64,000 nucleotides of DNA from Pseudobdellovibrionaceae bacterium (GTDB taxonomy: Bacteria > Bdellovibrionota > Bdellovibrionia > Bdellovibrionales > JAGQZY01): the NCBI GenBank assembly GCA_020635085.1, contig JACKAL010000004.1, positions 62,001-126,000 of the forward strand. The letters are read 5' to 3'. Below, piece after piece: positions 8,883 through 18,118 of the stretch. The notes below the pieces were generated by a model that did no database searches, was not told the origin of the DNA, and saw nothing but the letters and a program-made list of their open reading frames with translations. Position 1 is the stretch's first letter. Every line of letters begins with the position of its first letter. Both the position numbers and the translations under genes were made by a program.

Positions 8883-10219
8883 TGAAATCATTTTTTTTCC
8901 TTGCGATATTTACAGGGCCATTTTTTATTAACAGTGCATGGGCGACGGATCATTATCCTCTTCCAGAATATGAACTTATCGTCGCAGAAAACCTTCCCGA
9001 AAGCATGAATCTCGATATGGCCCTTTCGCAGATCGAAAAGACCAAACAAGACTCGCGCATTGGGCGCCTGAAGGCTCGCTTACAAAAAACGCTGTTTACC
9101 AATGTGGCACCGCTCATTGCCTCCAAAGATTTCTCATCTAGCTTTAATTTATTCAAAATTCCTCAACTTTTACCTCTACAAAAAATTCTGAGCGATCTTG
9201 ATTTACAAAATGATCCCGATGCTACAATACCCGCAGACTTTATTGTCGTCATAGCCCCTCGTCTGCCCGAAAGCTTCCAAACTCCAAATGCCAATCCATA
9301 CATTTCGTTGTATCCATCATCTAAAGCCGCAGTTTATACAGATCCTAATGCTATCAGTCCGCTGGGTAACTACGAAGAAATTGTGAACCAACGAATGTTT
9401 AAAGGAGCCGAGTATTTATTTAGTCAAAAGTACCACGGAGGGACCAATACGCTGGGATTCTTTGCAGGTGCTATCATTTCGATCCATCTGCAAGGAGCCA
9501 ATTCCTCGGCAAGTGCCAAACTCGCCATTGGATTACCCACAGATCGCTCGCTTCCATTTGAGCAAGAAAATGATCAAATTAAACTCAAACAAATTTATTT
9601 CCCTCGCTCGCCTTACAATGGTTATGTTACAAAGATGGCTTACCCGATTGCGATGGTGTCCGTCACACATACTGCATCCTCACCGGCATCAGCCGCTCTA
9701 AAAATTGACTTTGGTGATTTAGGGCCAATTGCTAAAAACAGATGGGATATCGGTAATGAACCAAGCCATTCTGTTATTGCCAAGTGGTTTTCGTGGCGCA
9801 ATCCTTACAATGTTCCTCATTTTCGTGGCGAAATTCGCTCCCTCATTCAAAAAGAAATGTTGGGTCGCTTTGCAGGTTTTAGCGGTTGGCTCAATGGTTT
9901 TCTCGCCAATCATTTCGACATCCAGCTCAACCTGCACTCGGTGACTTTAGATCTACAGAAGTTAGTTATTACTGATGTCGCGGTAACCGTAGATCTTCCT
10001 AAATCAGGTGGTTCTGAATTACTTCCCACCTTGCATGTACCAGATCCAGAAGTACAGTTTAAAAATGAAGGAAATAAAGCTATTCAAGAGCAAAAAGATA
10101 AAATCAAACCCCTACTTGATTCTGGTTTAAATGTTTTAAGTGACCCTCAAGCGCAAAAAAAGTTTATTGAAATCCTCAACAGCTTACTGGGTTCTGCAAA
10201 TTCCGGAGGTGATCAATGA
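8879..10219 (+). CDS. Secreted hypothetical protein
   Basis: A 446-residue protein with a clear Sec signal peptide (FFFLAIFTGPFFINSAWA, cleavage probably before TDHY). The mature protein has no motif I recognise. It is rich in Pro, Ser and Asp, with segments such as NRWDIGNEPSHSVIAKWFSW and a conserved-looking C-terminal domain from about residue 300 (IQKEMLGRFAGFSGWLNGFL). It overlaps the phospholipase D-like gene by four bases, so the two are probably made in equal amounts and exported together. A partner or chaperone role is possible but not shown. Confidence 0.75.
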   Translation: MMKSFFFLAIFTGPFFINSAWATDHYPLPEYELIVAENLPESMNLDMALSQIEKTKQDSRIGRLKARLQKTLFTNVAPLIASKDFSSSFNLFKIPQLLPLQKILSDLDLQNDPDATIPADFIVVIAPRLPESFQTPNANPYISLYPSSKAAVYTDPNAISPLGNYEEIVNQRMFKGAEYLFSQKYHGGTNTLGFFAGAIISIHLQGANSSASAKLAIGLPTDRSLPFEQENDQIKLKQIYFPRSPYNGYVTKMAYPIAMVSVTHTASSPASAALKIDFGDLGPIAKNRWDIGNEPSHSVIAKWFSWRNPYNVPHFRGEIRSLIQKEMLGRFAGFSGWLNGFLANHFDIQLNLHSVTLDLQKLVITDVAVTVDLPKSGGSELLPTLHVPDPEVQFKNEGNKAIQEQKDKIKPLLDSGLNVLSDPQAQKKFIEILNSLLGSANSGGDQ

Positions 10220-12639
10220 TTCTCAAAAATATTTTCTCACTAACTTTATCTCTCATTTTTTCTTTATCTGCCTATGGGTCACAACAACATTATATGGATG
10301 GATTTATTCGGTATGAACTTGTGCAAACCAAGTATAAACAAGTCTATCTTGATCTAACGGATATTAACAGACGTGAAGCATTACAATCTTGGTTTCGTTT
10401 GTTTTTCAAAAACCCAGAAAATAAAGCCATCTACGAGCAAGCCCGCGGCCACTTAAATCGTTGGATTAAAAGCGAAGAATATAAAAATTTGCTCTTTTAT
10501 TATCATATGACGGGGCAAAATGAGAGCGCCATCAATACCTTTGGACTTTATCTTTTAAGTGTTGACACTCTACTTAAAGAGTTTGCACTAGATCCATTTA
10601 ATCGCTCTTATCAAGCAAGCGATGTCAATTCTTTCGAAAAATTTTTGCAAAATTCTGATTTTAAAAAAATAGCTCAAATAGAACAATGCTATAGAGGGCT
10701 TATACTAAATAACAAACGACAATTTGATATTAATTATATTAGCCAGCTTAATGAGTTTCAGAGAACATGTCTTTTTCGCGACGCCTATGTAATAGATCTC
10801 ATTAAAGGTCTCGACTCTCTTATGCATGGCAATGCTGCAAAAGGTGCTCCTCATCCTATTAATTACCAAGGCTTCATTGCGGATAATAGTATTCAATTAT
10901 GGAACAAAATCCCAACATCCGAAGATGCAATTAGTTCTCTTGGTGAGCAGTTAGGACTCATTCACACAGCTACTAATCAAAAATTATCATTAAAATACTC
11001 AGAAATGAGTGTCGAAGACTTTAAAAAACTTATGGACAATGAATCAACTGCGATTGATGATTTGTTTACTCGTAATGAAGGTTTTTTACAAAGAGAGTCT
11101 CATTTATCTTTAGGCCCTGTCACTTTAGCACAACCTGGAATTTATCAACATATTCTTGAAGCCATCGACCAAGCTAAAGAAACTGCATTTGTCGATATCT
11201 TCTGGATGGGTGGCTCTATTGGCGTGCAACTTGCCAAAGCGCTAATGAAAAAAACATTAGCAAATCCCCAATTTAAAGTATACATCATCACCGACACGGT
11301 TAACCGCTTTAATTATGGTACACAACTCGACACAGTATATAGATACATCCGCGCATTCTCGGAAAAGTTCCCACAGCGTAGTTTTTATATTGTTCCTGCG
11401 AGCCTTGATCTAAAACGCACAGCCCTACCTGAATTTGTCGATTTATTATTTACTAATAGTACAGTGAATCTTTCGCAAAAAAACGTAGCACTAGACCCAC
11501 TATTTGCCGATCATCGTTTTAACTTGATTGGCAAATCAGACCATTCCAAAGTTGTTGTTATCGATGGCAAAAATCCAAACGATGGTAAAGCTTTTGTTGG
11601 TTCAAAAAACTGGACAGATGCGTCTGGCGGTATCGCTACCGATGAAGTGGCTGAAATTCAGGGACCTGCCGTAGCAGCTATTCTCAACCATTATTACTAT
11701 GATGTGATCGAAGGATTTCTGCTGGAAAGCCGTAAGGGCAATTATATACTTGACCATTTTGCAGCCCAATTTCCGCAAGAAAAAAGTAAAAGTAAGTACC
11801 AAGCGATTCAGTATCTCATTGCGGGTATTGATGTCCTTAACCGTTATGAATCCGATAATATTTTTGTTAAACAAATTCCTTATGTAGAAAAAGGTTCAGA
11901 TACGATTGCACTCGGGCAAAATAATATCTACGGTACTGAAACATCTGCCGTGGATCAAAATATACATGCGATACTACAAGCAAAAGAACAAATCATTATT
12001 GATGATCAATTTCTTTATGATCCGTTCATTGCAAGTGCACTCAAAACAGCCATCACAAAGCACAATGTAAAAGTATACCTGATGTTAGAATCTCTTACAG
12101 CAGTTGGAGACGATAGCAAGTTGATGGCCCACGTACCCAATAACTTGTTCTTGCCAGAACTCATTGCCTTGGGCGCAAAAGCCAAATGGAAAGAAGTTCC
12201 TAAAGACATGGCGAATACAATTCTTGCAACTAAAGAAAAATACGGTCATCTACTGGCTCCTGAATTTCACTTAAAGTCGATCACCGTAGACGGCGTTCGA
12301 GAAAATGAATACGCACTCTGCCAACAAGATCAACCCTCTTTGCGCCATCACGACACAGTACCTGCGTTGATCACAGGCTCTGCAAACAAAGACGTTATGA
12401 CAATGACTGGGGGCTTTCGCGAATATCAAGTTCTTCTTTATAGCGAAAGTGCTGTTCTTCGCCACGACTGTATATTTTGGTCGCGCTGGCAAAGTGCCCA
12501 TGAGACTATTGCCACAGATGGTTTAGATTTCGAACTTCCTCCAGAAGCTAAAAATATCGATGTTGGACAAGAAGATTTTTTAAATATTCTACGTATGGTG
12601 TTCTTCTCGACATACAACTTTACGAAAGATTATTTTTAG
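10216..12639 (+). CDS. Secreted phospholipase D-like protein with two HKD motifs
   Basis: An 807-residue protein with a signal peptide (IFSLTLSLIFSLSAYG) and two complete PLD-superfamily motifs. The first is HSKVVVID at residues 443-450 followed by GSKNW. The second is HLKSITVD at residues 685-692 followed by GSANKD. Both have the His-Lys-Asp residues and the GSxN element required for catalysis, so the enzyme is probably active as a phosphodiesterase or transphosphatidylase. Residues 25-330 form an N-terminal region of unknown fold. Substrates could be phospholipid, cardiolipin or nucleic acid. It is the last gene of a coupled set and ends in a terminator hairpin. In a predatory lineage a role in attacking foreign membranes is conceivable, but this is inference. 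Confidence 0.85.
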   Translation: MILKNIFSLTLSLIFSLSAYGSQQHYMDGFIRYELVQTKYKQVYLDLTDINRREALQSWFRLFFKNPENKAIYEQARGHLNRWIKSEEYKNLLFYYHMTGQNESAINTFGLYLLSVDTLLKEFALDPFNRSYQASDVNSFEKFLQNSDFKKIAQIEQCYRGLILNNKRQFDINYISQLNEFQRTCLFRDAYVIDLIKGLDSLMHGNAAKGAPHPINYQGFIADNSIQLWNKIPTSEDAISSLGEQLGLIHTATNQKLSLKYSEMSVEDFKKLMDNESTAIDDLFTRNEGFLQRESHLSLGPVTLAQPGIYQHILEAIDQAKETAFVDIFWMGGSIGVQLAKALMKKTLANPQFKVYIITDTVNRFNYGTQLDTVYRYIRAFSEKFPQRSFYIVPASLDLKRTALPEFVDLLFTNSTVNLSQKNVALDPLFADHRFNLIGKSDHSKVVVIDGKNPNDGKAFVGSKNWTDASGGIATDEVAEIQGPAVAAILNHYYYDVIEGFLLESRKGNYILDHFAAQFPQEKSKSKYQAIQYLIAGIDVLNRYESDNIFVKQIPYVEKGSDTIALGQNNIYGTETSAVDQNIHAILQAKEQIIIDDQFLYDPFIASALKTAITKHNVKVYLMLESLTAVGDDSKLMAHVPNNLFLPELIALGAKAKWKEVPKDMANTILATKEKYGHLLAPEFHLKSITVDGVRENEYALCQQDQPSLRHHDTVPALITGSANKDVMTMTGGFREYQVLLYSESAVLRHDCIFWSRWQSAHETIATDGLDFELPPEAKNIDVGQEDFLNILRMVFFSTYNFTKDYF

Positions 12640-12660
12640 AGCGTACAGCGAGACGCTCTA
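12637..12660. terminator. Terminator hairpin between convergent genes
   Basis: TAGAGCGT (12637-12644) pairs with ACGCTCTA (12653-12660) around an 8-nt loop, and an A/T-rich run follows. The stop codon of the PLD-like gene is the first three bases of the stem. It can serve both that gene and the convergent rsmH. Confidence 0.7.
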
Positions 12661-12670
12661 AATAAAAAAG

Positions 12671-13726
12671 CTAGGCCCGGATAGCCCAACGTAGCTTAGC
12701 TGATTTCGAGCGTGGATTCTGTTGCTGTTCAGAAAAAGACGGGCGAATGATATCTGGTGATATTTCTCGGTAAACACTCGAACGGAAATAACTTTGGAAG
12801 GATTTTTTAACCCGTCGATCTTCACCGGAGTGAAAACTTAAAATCGCAATGCGCGCCCCACTCTTAGTAAAACTTGGAATATTTTCTAAGAATTGATCTA
12901 ACGCAGAAAATTCATCATTCACTAAAATACGAAAAGCTTGAAACACGCGACGAATGGGCGTGCTGCCTTCCTCTTTACGAATTTTGGGGCTCATCTTTGA
13001 CATAGCTTTTTCTACGGAGGTGGCCACCTCTAACGTGGTTTTTGGTTTGTCTTTTACCAACTGACCTGCAATTTGCTGCGCTCGGCGCTCATCGGAGTAT
13101 TCCACCAAAATGTGTCGTATCTCTTCCACATCCATTTTTTGCAAATGGACATACGCCGGCTCTCCTTTTTCTGGATTCATGCGTAAATCAAAGGGACCAT
13201 CTACTTTAAAAGAAAAACCCCGCTCTGGAGTATCTATCTGCATAGATGATAAACCCAAATCGGCAAGAACCATATCTACTGGCCCTAGCTTTTGCTGATT
13301 TAAAAAAGATCTCGCCTCACAAAAATTAATCGGCCCAACGATAAGCTGCTCAAGTGGACGGTGTTCTGCTTCTAACCACTGATGCAAACGTTCCGTGGTT
13401 TTCTGGCGCTCAATGGGGTCCTGATCTAGTGCTATGAGCTTTCCTGATACACCCAGCTCCTGTAAAAGGGCTTGGGAATGACCTCCGTAACCTAGAGTTG
13501 CATCGAGAGCCACCTCACCCGGCCTCGGATTTAAAATTTGCAAAATCTCTTTAAGACAAATGGGAATATGGGACCCAGCTGGAGTTTGCCCACGCGCTTT
13601 AATCTTCTCTAGCTCTTCTGGATATTTTTCGGGATTAAGTTCCTTGTACTTCTCGTGAAAACGACGCGGATGCGTCCCATTATAACGCACTCGTCTTTTT
13701 GGTTTATTAGAACTCTCTTGCTCGCT
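12671..13726 (-). CDS. rsmH: 16S rRNA m4C1402 methyltransferase RsmH (MraW)
   Basis: A 351-residue RsmH. The family starts are seen at HIPICLKEIL and in the SAM motif ALDATLGYGGHS. Downstream blocks include DMVLADLGLSSMQID, GFSFKVDGPFDLRMNP and the C-terminal RAFRILVNDEFSALDQFL...ILSFHSGEDRRVKKSF. The enzyme methylates N4 of C1402 in the ribosomal P site. There is a basic N-terminal extension of about 50 residues ahead of the usual start. The ATG at 13726 is preferred (AAGGA upstream) over 13762. In most bacteria rsmH sits in the mraZ-ftsL cell-division cluster; here it stands alone. Confidence 0.92.
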   Translation of the reverse strand, partial: SEQESSNKPKRRVRYNGTHPRRFHEKYKELNPEKYPEELEKIKARGQTPAGSHIPICLKEILQILNPRPGEVALDATLGYGGHSQALLQELGVSGKLIALDQDPIERQKTTERLHQWLEAEHRPLEQLIVGPINFCEARSFLNQQKLGPVDMVLADLGLSSMQIDTPERGFSFKVDGPFDLRMNPEKGEPAYVHLQKMDVEEIRHILVEYSDERRAQQIAGQLVKDKPKTTLEVATSVEKAMSKMSPKIRKEEGSTPIRRVFQAFRILVNDEFSALDQFLENIPSFTKSGARIAILSFHSGEDRRVKKSFQSYFRSSVYREISPDIIRPSFSEQQQNPRSKSAKLRWAIRA

Positions 13727-13770
13727 CATAATCCTTCTTTGAGTCCTAGACAGGTACTCCATCTAAATGG

Positions 13771-13899
13771 GTAAGCTACCTTGATGGCCCCGGCCTACCG
13801 CACTAACTATCGACAGCTTCTTGGGTTTAGCATAAATTGTGGAGCGTGGGTAGAGCGGGAGCTCGCAAAATGAGAAGTAAATGAATTTCGATAGCTTAC
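13771..13899. other. Structured non-coding stretch between rsmH and gpx
   Basis: GTAAGCTA (13771-13778) is complementary to TAGCTTAC (13892-13899). Between them lie two GC-rich small hairpins, GGCC-CC-GGCC and GAGC-GGGA-GCTC. No coding frame is supported. It could be a leader for the glutathione peroxidase gene or an independent small RNA. Confidence 0.35.
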
Positions 13900-13992
13900 T
13901 TCAGCGTGTAGGTGACTCCCTCTTACCTTTTAAAGGATAAAGTTCTACTTTTATGGCTTTAAAAACAATAATCAAACTTAGGGAGAAAAAAT

Positions 13993-14520
13993 ATGGCACT
14001 CTTGTTGACCCTTTTAAATTTAATGACCAGCTTCAGCTCTGCCGAAAATATTTATGCACAAAAAATCACCCTCATTGATGAAAGTGCCAAACAGACTTCC
14101 CTTGAGGCTTATAAGGGGAAACCTCTTTTATTGGTTAATATCGCAACCCAATGTGGCTACACTAAACAACTCGATGGCTTGGAAAAACTTTATAAAAAAT
14201 ATAAAAGTAAAGGGCTTGTGGTTATCGGTATCCCTAGCAATGATTTTGGCGAACAAACGCCTGAAGACAATAAAGACGTCAAAAAATTCTGTAAACTGCG
14301 CTATGGAGTGACTTTTCCGTTAACTAAAAAAACAGTGGTTCTCGGTAAAGACAAAAATCCTCTCATTCAAGAGCTCAATAATTTCGATAAAAAAGATATC
14401 GCCTGGAATTTTGAAAAATATGTGATCAATAAAAAGGGCGAAGTGGTGAACCATTATAAATCAGCAATCACACCCGATGATAAAGCGCTTATTGAAAGTC
14501 TCGAGAAGGTTCTTGAATGA
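13993..14520 (+). CDS. Glutathione peroxidase family protein, exported
   Basis: A 175-residue thiol peroxidase of the glutathione peroxidase family with an N-terminal hydrophobic segment ending LMTSFSSA, which looks like a signal peptide, so it probably acts in the periplasm. The peroxidatic cysteine is Cys54 in NIATQCGYT. The supporting glutamine is in SNDFGEQTPED and the tryptophan in IAWNFEKYVI, completing the family's catalytic set. Non-mammalian members usually use thioredoxin rather than glutathione. It has a good ribosome binding site (GGGAG) and overlaps the next gene by four bases. Confidence 0.9.
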   Translation: MALLLTLLNLMTSFSSAENIYAQKITLIDESAKQTSLEAYKGKPLLLVNIATQCGYTKQLDGLEKLYKKYKSKGLVVIGIPSNDFGEQTPEDNKDVKKFCKLRYGVTFPLTKKTVVLGKDKNPLIQELNNFDKKDIAWNFEKYVINKKGEVVNHYKSAITPDDKALIESLEKVLE

Positions 14521-15140
14521 CACTTTATGTTCCACCGTATTTTTTAAGTGAGGACTGGCAAGAGACCAAGGCCCTCGCGCAAAGTTATCCCTTTGCCACA
14601 CTCATCTCCTACTCTGATGGTGAACCGTATATTTCCCATCTTCCCTTTGCTATAAAAGAACTTGAAAATTCTTGTACCTTTGTTGCCCATATGGCAGCTG
14701 GAAATCCCCACACCAAAGTTTTACAATCTGGAAAACATACTCTGATCTTTCACGGACCACACACCTATATAACACCTGTATGGTACACCAAACCCAGTGT
14801 TCCGACGTGGAACTATGTCGTTGCTCACATAGAAGGGGACATCATTACCTATACGACAGCTAAAGAGACCATCAATGCCCTACAAGAGCTGACAAAGACG
14901 TCCGAAGCCAACTGGCCCAGCGGTTGGACGTTTGATCTTACTAATGAATTTAATGACGAACGCGTTCTCATGAAAAGCATTCTTGCTTTTGAATTTATTC
15001 CCAAAAAATTAACTTTAAAAAAGAAACTAAGCCAAAATCGCTCTCCTGTAGATCAAGAAGGTGTGCGTGCGGGCCTTAAAATGCGCAGCGATGAAAATAG
15101 CCAAGCTGTGCTACATGCAATGCACAAGCTAAGTAAATGA
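14517..15140 (+). CDS. PaiB-like FMN-binding protein
   Basis: A 207-residue protein of the PaiB family, FMN-binding split-barrel proteins annotated as negative transcriptional regulators in Bacillus. Typical segments are MYVPPYF-like MTLYVPPYFL, YISHLPF, HMAAGNPH, LIFHGPHTYITPVWY and VPTWNYVVAHIEG. It is coupled to the glutathione peroxidase gene through an ATGA overlap, suggesting a role in redox or heme/flavin chemistry rather than DNA binding. The family assignment is firm; the function is not. Confidence 0.85.
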   Translation: MTLYVPPYFLSEDWQETKALAQSYPFATLISYSDGEPYISHLPFAIKELENSCTFVAHMAAGNPHTKVLQSGKHTLIFHGPHTYITPVWYTKPSVPTWNYVVAHIEGDIITYTTAKETINALQELTKTSEANWPSGWTFDLTNEFNDERVLMKSILAFEFIPKKLTLKKKLSQNRSPVDQEGVRAGLKMRSDENSQAVLHAMHKLSK

Positions 15141-15212
15141 GACACGCTATAAAAAATGAAACAGACGTTCATCTTACAAGAGGTGTAACGAGAAGCTTTT
15201 AGAAAGGTACAT

Positions 15213-15569
15213 ATGAATCAGCAATGTATGTGGATCATGGTGGCTGGGCCCTTTGGGCATGGCACAAAATCTGAAGAAGAAAAGCGAGTCAACTTGCAGA
15301 AATTAAATCAAGCTGCCGTAGATGTTTTTCGCAAAGGCCATATCCCAATTATTGGTGTAAACATGGCGCTTCCAATGATTAAAGTCGTAGGACAAGAATC
15401 TTATTCGGAAATAATGATGCCGCTTTCTTTGAGTCTTTGTGATCGTTGCGATGCCATTCTCCGAATTGAAGGAGCGTCGATTGGAGCAGATAAGGAATTA
15501 GCTAAATTTCAAAAACAGGGTAAAATTATTTATCGAAATATTAGCGAGATTCCGAACGCACTCAAATAG
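15213..15569 (+). CDS. DUF4406-like protein (nucleoside 2-deoxyribosyltransferase fold)
   Basis: A 118-residue protein beginning with a short strand and glycine turn (IMVAGPFGHGT), then a helix (LNQAAVDVFRKGHIPIIGVNMAL), and ending SIGADKELAKFQKQGKIIYRNISEIP. This order resembles DUF4406 and related small nucleoside 2-deoxyribosyltransferase-like proteins, in which the late Glu/Asp region is near the active site. The similarity is by eye and the catalytic residues are not certain. It follows the paiB-like gene by 72 bp and converges on oxyR. Confidence 0.6.
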   Translation: MNQQCMWIMVAGPFGHGTKSEEEKRVNLQKLNQAAVDVFRKGHIPIIGVNMALPMIKVVGQESYSEIMMPLSLSLCDRCDAILRIEGASIGADKELAKFQKQGKIIYRNISEIPNALK

Positions 15570-15596
15570 TATTGAACACGTATACACCTACCTCAC

Positions 15597-16544
15597 TTAA
15601 TCAATTTCGACCACTTCAAAACTTCCCTTCTTGAGACTCTTTAGATCTGGGGGTAGGGACTGAAGAATATCTTCCACGAGGGCATCGATGATATTTTCCT
15701 TTAAAAAACTCCTGCTATGCACCAAGCTCACTTCCCGCGTAGGTACGGGCTTAGTAAAACGAATCAGATTATGGTTTTTTTCTTCTTTAGAAAGATTGCC
15801 TGTCGCTAAATAAGGAAGCAGTGTATACCCTTGGCCTTGGCGAATGAGATTTTTAAGAGTCTCTAAATTTCCACTTTCGAACTCCACATTTTTTAATACA
15901 TGGGATTGATCTTTCAGTGAACAGACTTTAATCACCTGATCGCGAAAGCAGTGCCCCTCGTTAAGAAGCCATACACTATTTCCGTCGAGCTCGTCATCAC
16001 GAACAAATTTTCGCCCGGCAAGCTCATGATGATCGGAAGCAAACACATAAAATGGTTCAAAAAATAAACTGCGCTCAATAATTTTATCGTCGTGTAAGGG
16101 AGTCACAAGTAATCCACCATCGAGTTCGTCGTCGTAGAGCATTTTGACAATATCTTCAGTTTTGTACTCGCTGACTGTCAGCTGTACCTTTGGATGCTTT
16201 TTCGAAAAGGACTCGATAAATAGAGGAATAATATAAGCCGACAAAGTCGGTATCACACCAAGATGAAAATGACCTGTCAACTCACCATTATGAGATGTGA
16301 TATGAAATAATTTTTTGTGCTCGCGTAGAACCACTTTGGCTTGTTCGATAAATTTTTCGCCACGCTCGGTGGTCAGAATGGGTTTTTTCGAGCGATCAAA
16401 AATGATTAAGTCCATCTCCTCTTCCACTTTTTGGATTTGCGCCGAGAGAGATGGTTGGGAAACATGGCACTCATGTGCAGCACGAGCAAAATGCTTATGT
16501 TTATGTACAGCGATAATATATTCTAGTTGTGTGAGCGTTGGCAT
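15597..16544 (-). CDS. oxyR: OxyR, LysR-type peroxide sensor
   Basis: A 315-residue LysR-family regulator with an N-terminal winged helix (FARAAHECHVSQPSLSAQIQKVEEE) and a substrate-binding-type regulatory domain. Residues 196-209 read NEGHCFRDQVIKVC, placing cysteines at 199 and 208, the same positions as the peroxide-sensing disulfide pair in E. coli OxyR. It is therefore very likely a true hydrogen peroxide sensor. It lies 54 bp downstream of the dihydrolipoyl-dehydrogenase-like gene and on the same strand as the peroxiredoxin gene, whose upstream region carries a matching OxyR-type box. Confidence 0.93.
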   Translation of the reverse strand: MPTLTQLEYIIAVHKHKHFARAAHECHVSQPSLSAQIQKVEEEMDLIIFDRSKKPILTTERGEKFIEQAKVVLREHKKLFHITSHNGELTGHFHLGVIPTLSAYIIPLFIESFSKKHPKVQLTVSEYKTEDIVKMLYDDELDGGLLVTPLHDDKIIERSLFFEPFYVFASDHHELAGRKFVRDDELDGNSVWLLNEGHCFRDQVIKVCSLKDQSHVLKNVEFESGNLETLKNLIRQGQGYTLLPYLATGNLSKEEKNHNLIRFTKPVPTREVSLVHSRSFLKENIIDALVEDILQSLPPDLKSLKKGSFEVVEID

Positions 16545-16598
16545 CGTTTCTTAACCCTTAGTGTAAGCTTAAAAAGTGTAGCGACATTAAATACACTC

Positions 16599-18014
16599 TT
16601 AGCGAATGGGCACATCATTACAGCGCATTAGCTCGTACCCATGATCTCCATTTTTAATTTTGCTCGCAGCATCGCGCAGTGCGGTTCTAAGCCCCTCTTC
16701 TATTACCGGATGATAAAAAGGAAGTTTTAAAGCCTCAAACACATTGAGTTTTACACTGATAGCCCATGCTAATAAGTGGGCCACATGCTCTCCATCCGGA
16801 GCTTGCATCTCGGCACCTAAAATCTCGCCGGTTTGCTCATCGGCATATACATGTAGTACACCTTGCTCTTTTAATTTTACAATACTGCGCCCCTGTCCTT
16901 CAAACGATACGCGTCCTGTGACAAAGTTTTTCTTTTCACTCACCAATTGCTCATAACGTTTACCGGTAGCTGCAATGTTAGGATCAGAAAATGTTATACC
17001 TAAATTCACTCGACGCTTAAAACACTGTTCCGGGTTCACGGCGTTATAACCAGCCATAACGCCCTCATCCGCTGCTTCATGGAGAATGGGTCGATCGGCG
17101 TTGGCGTCACCTGGAATCAAAATATGGGGCATGGATTTTACTTTCATAGTATTGATATCCACATCGGGAACGCCCGCTTTATTTAAGGCAAGTCCAAGCT
17201 TGTCGATACCAATACGATCTAAATTGGCTCGGCGGCCAATGGCAACGAAGGCTTTTTCCACTTCGTAAATGCGATCATCTGCTTTGATACGCAATCTTTT
17301 ATCATCTGTTGTTCCCAGAATCTCTGCGCCGTTAAAATGCATGGGCATTTCTTCCGAAAATTTTTGCGCAATATAGTCTTGAATTTGTGGATCCGTGATC
17401 CCACCAATGGCTTTACCCATGGTGATACCGACCATGTTTACACCCAAACGATGTAGAGCCTGTCCCAATTCTATCCCGATAACACCAAGACCAATCACCG
17501 CCATACTTTTGGGCAGCATTGAAAGTTCAAAAAATTGATCCGTGTCGATCAGAAACTCTTTATAGGGCTCCCATTGGGCGGGTATTATGGGACGTGAGCC
17601 TGTCGCCAGAATAATTTTATCCGCTTTTATCTGTTCATCACCAAGATCCAATGTATGGGCATCGACAAAAGTAGCGCGTTTACGCACGAGCTTGTGCTCC
17701 CAGTCGGCCATGGGATTTTTTACCGCGCGCACGAAGCGATCACGCAAAGAACGCACATGGGCCATAACCTCTTCGGCATTCACGGATAAATTTTCTCCGC
17801 CGTGAATCCCCATTTGTTGCATTTTTTTGCGCCGATCAAAATCATTGGCGACCTGAATAAGAACCTTCGATGGCATGCAGCCCACGCGCGCGCACGTTGT
17901 ACCAAGAGGGCCATCATCGATCACAATGTAATTGTCCGTTTTTTTTGCCACTTCTCGTCGTGCCGAGAGCCCTGCAGTTCCTGCACCCACAATCACAACA
18001 TCATAATGTTTCAT
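16599..18014 (-). CDS. Dihydrolipoyl dehydrogenase-like flavoprotein disulfide reductase
   Basis: A 471-residue class I pyridine nucleotide-disulfide oxidoreductase. The FAD motif is VVIVGAGTAGL at the N terminus, the redox disulfide is Cys41/Cys46 in GTTCARVGCMPSK, the NAD(P) motif is MAVIGLGVIGIELGQ, and the C-terminal catalytic pair is in HPVIEEGLRTALRDA. The sequence resembles dihydrolipoyl dehydrogenases, but no 2-oxoacid dehydrogenase genes are nearby. Its place between the peroxiredoxin and oxyR genes suggests it may reduce a thiol carrier in peroxide defence. That role is an inference. Confidence 0.85.
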   Translation of the reverse strand: MKHYDVVIVGAGTAGLSARREVAKKTDNYIVIDDGPLGTTCARVGCMPSKVLIQVANDFDRRKKMQQMGIHGGENLSVNAEEVMAHVRSLRDRFVRAVKNPMADWEHKLVRKRATFVDAHTLDLGDEQIKADKIILATGSRPIIPAQWEPYKEFLIDTDQFFELSMLPKSMAVIGLGVIGIELGQALHRLGVNMVGITMGKAIGGITDPQIQDYIAQKFSEEMPMHFNGAEILGTTDDKRLRIKADDRIYEVEKAFVAIGRRANLDRIGIDKLGLALNKAGVPDVDINTMKVKSMPHILIPGDANADRPILHEAADEGVMAGYNAVNPEQCFKRRVNLGITFSDPNIAATGKRYEQLVSEKKNFVTGRVSFEGQGRSIVKLKEQGVLHVYADEQTGEILGAEMQAPDGEHVAHLLAWAISVKLNVFEALKLPFYHPVIEEGLRTALRDAASKIKNGDHGYELMRCNDVPIR

Positions 18015-18118
18015 AAAGAATACTCCAGCGCCTTTCGAATTCGCTCATCTTTCAATGAACGAATTCGATTAGAGAATTTATATTAATCTTCTGAGTTCTA
18101 TAAATCACACTCAGAAAA

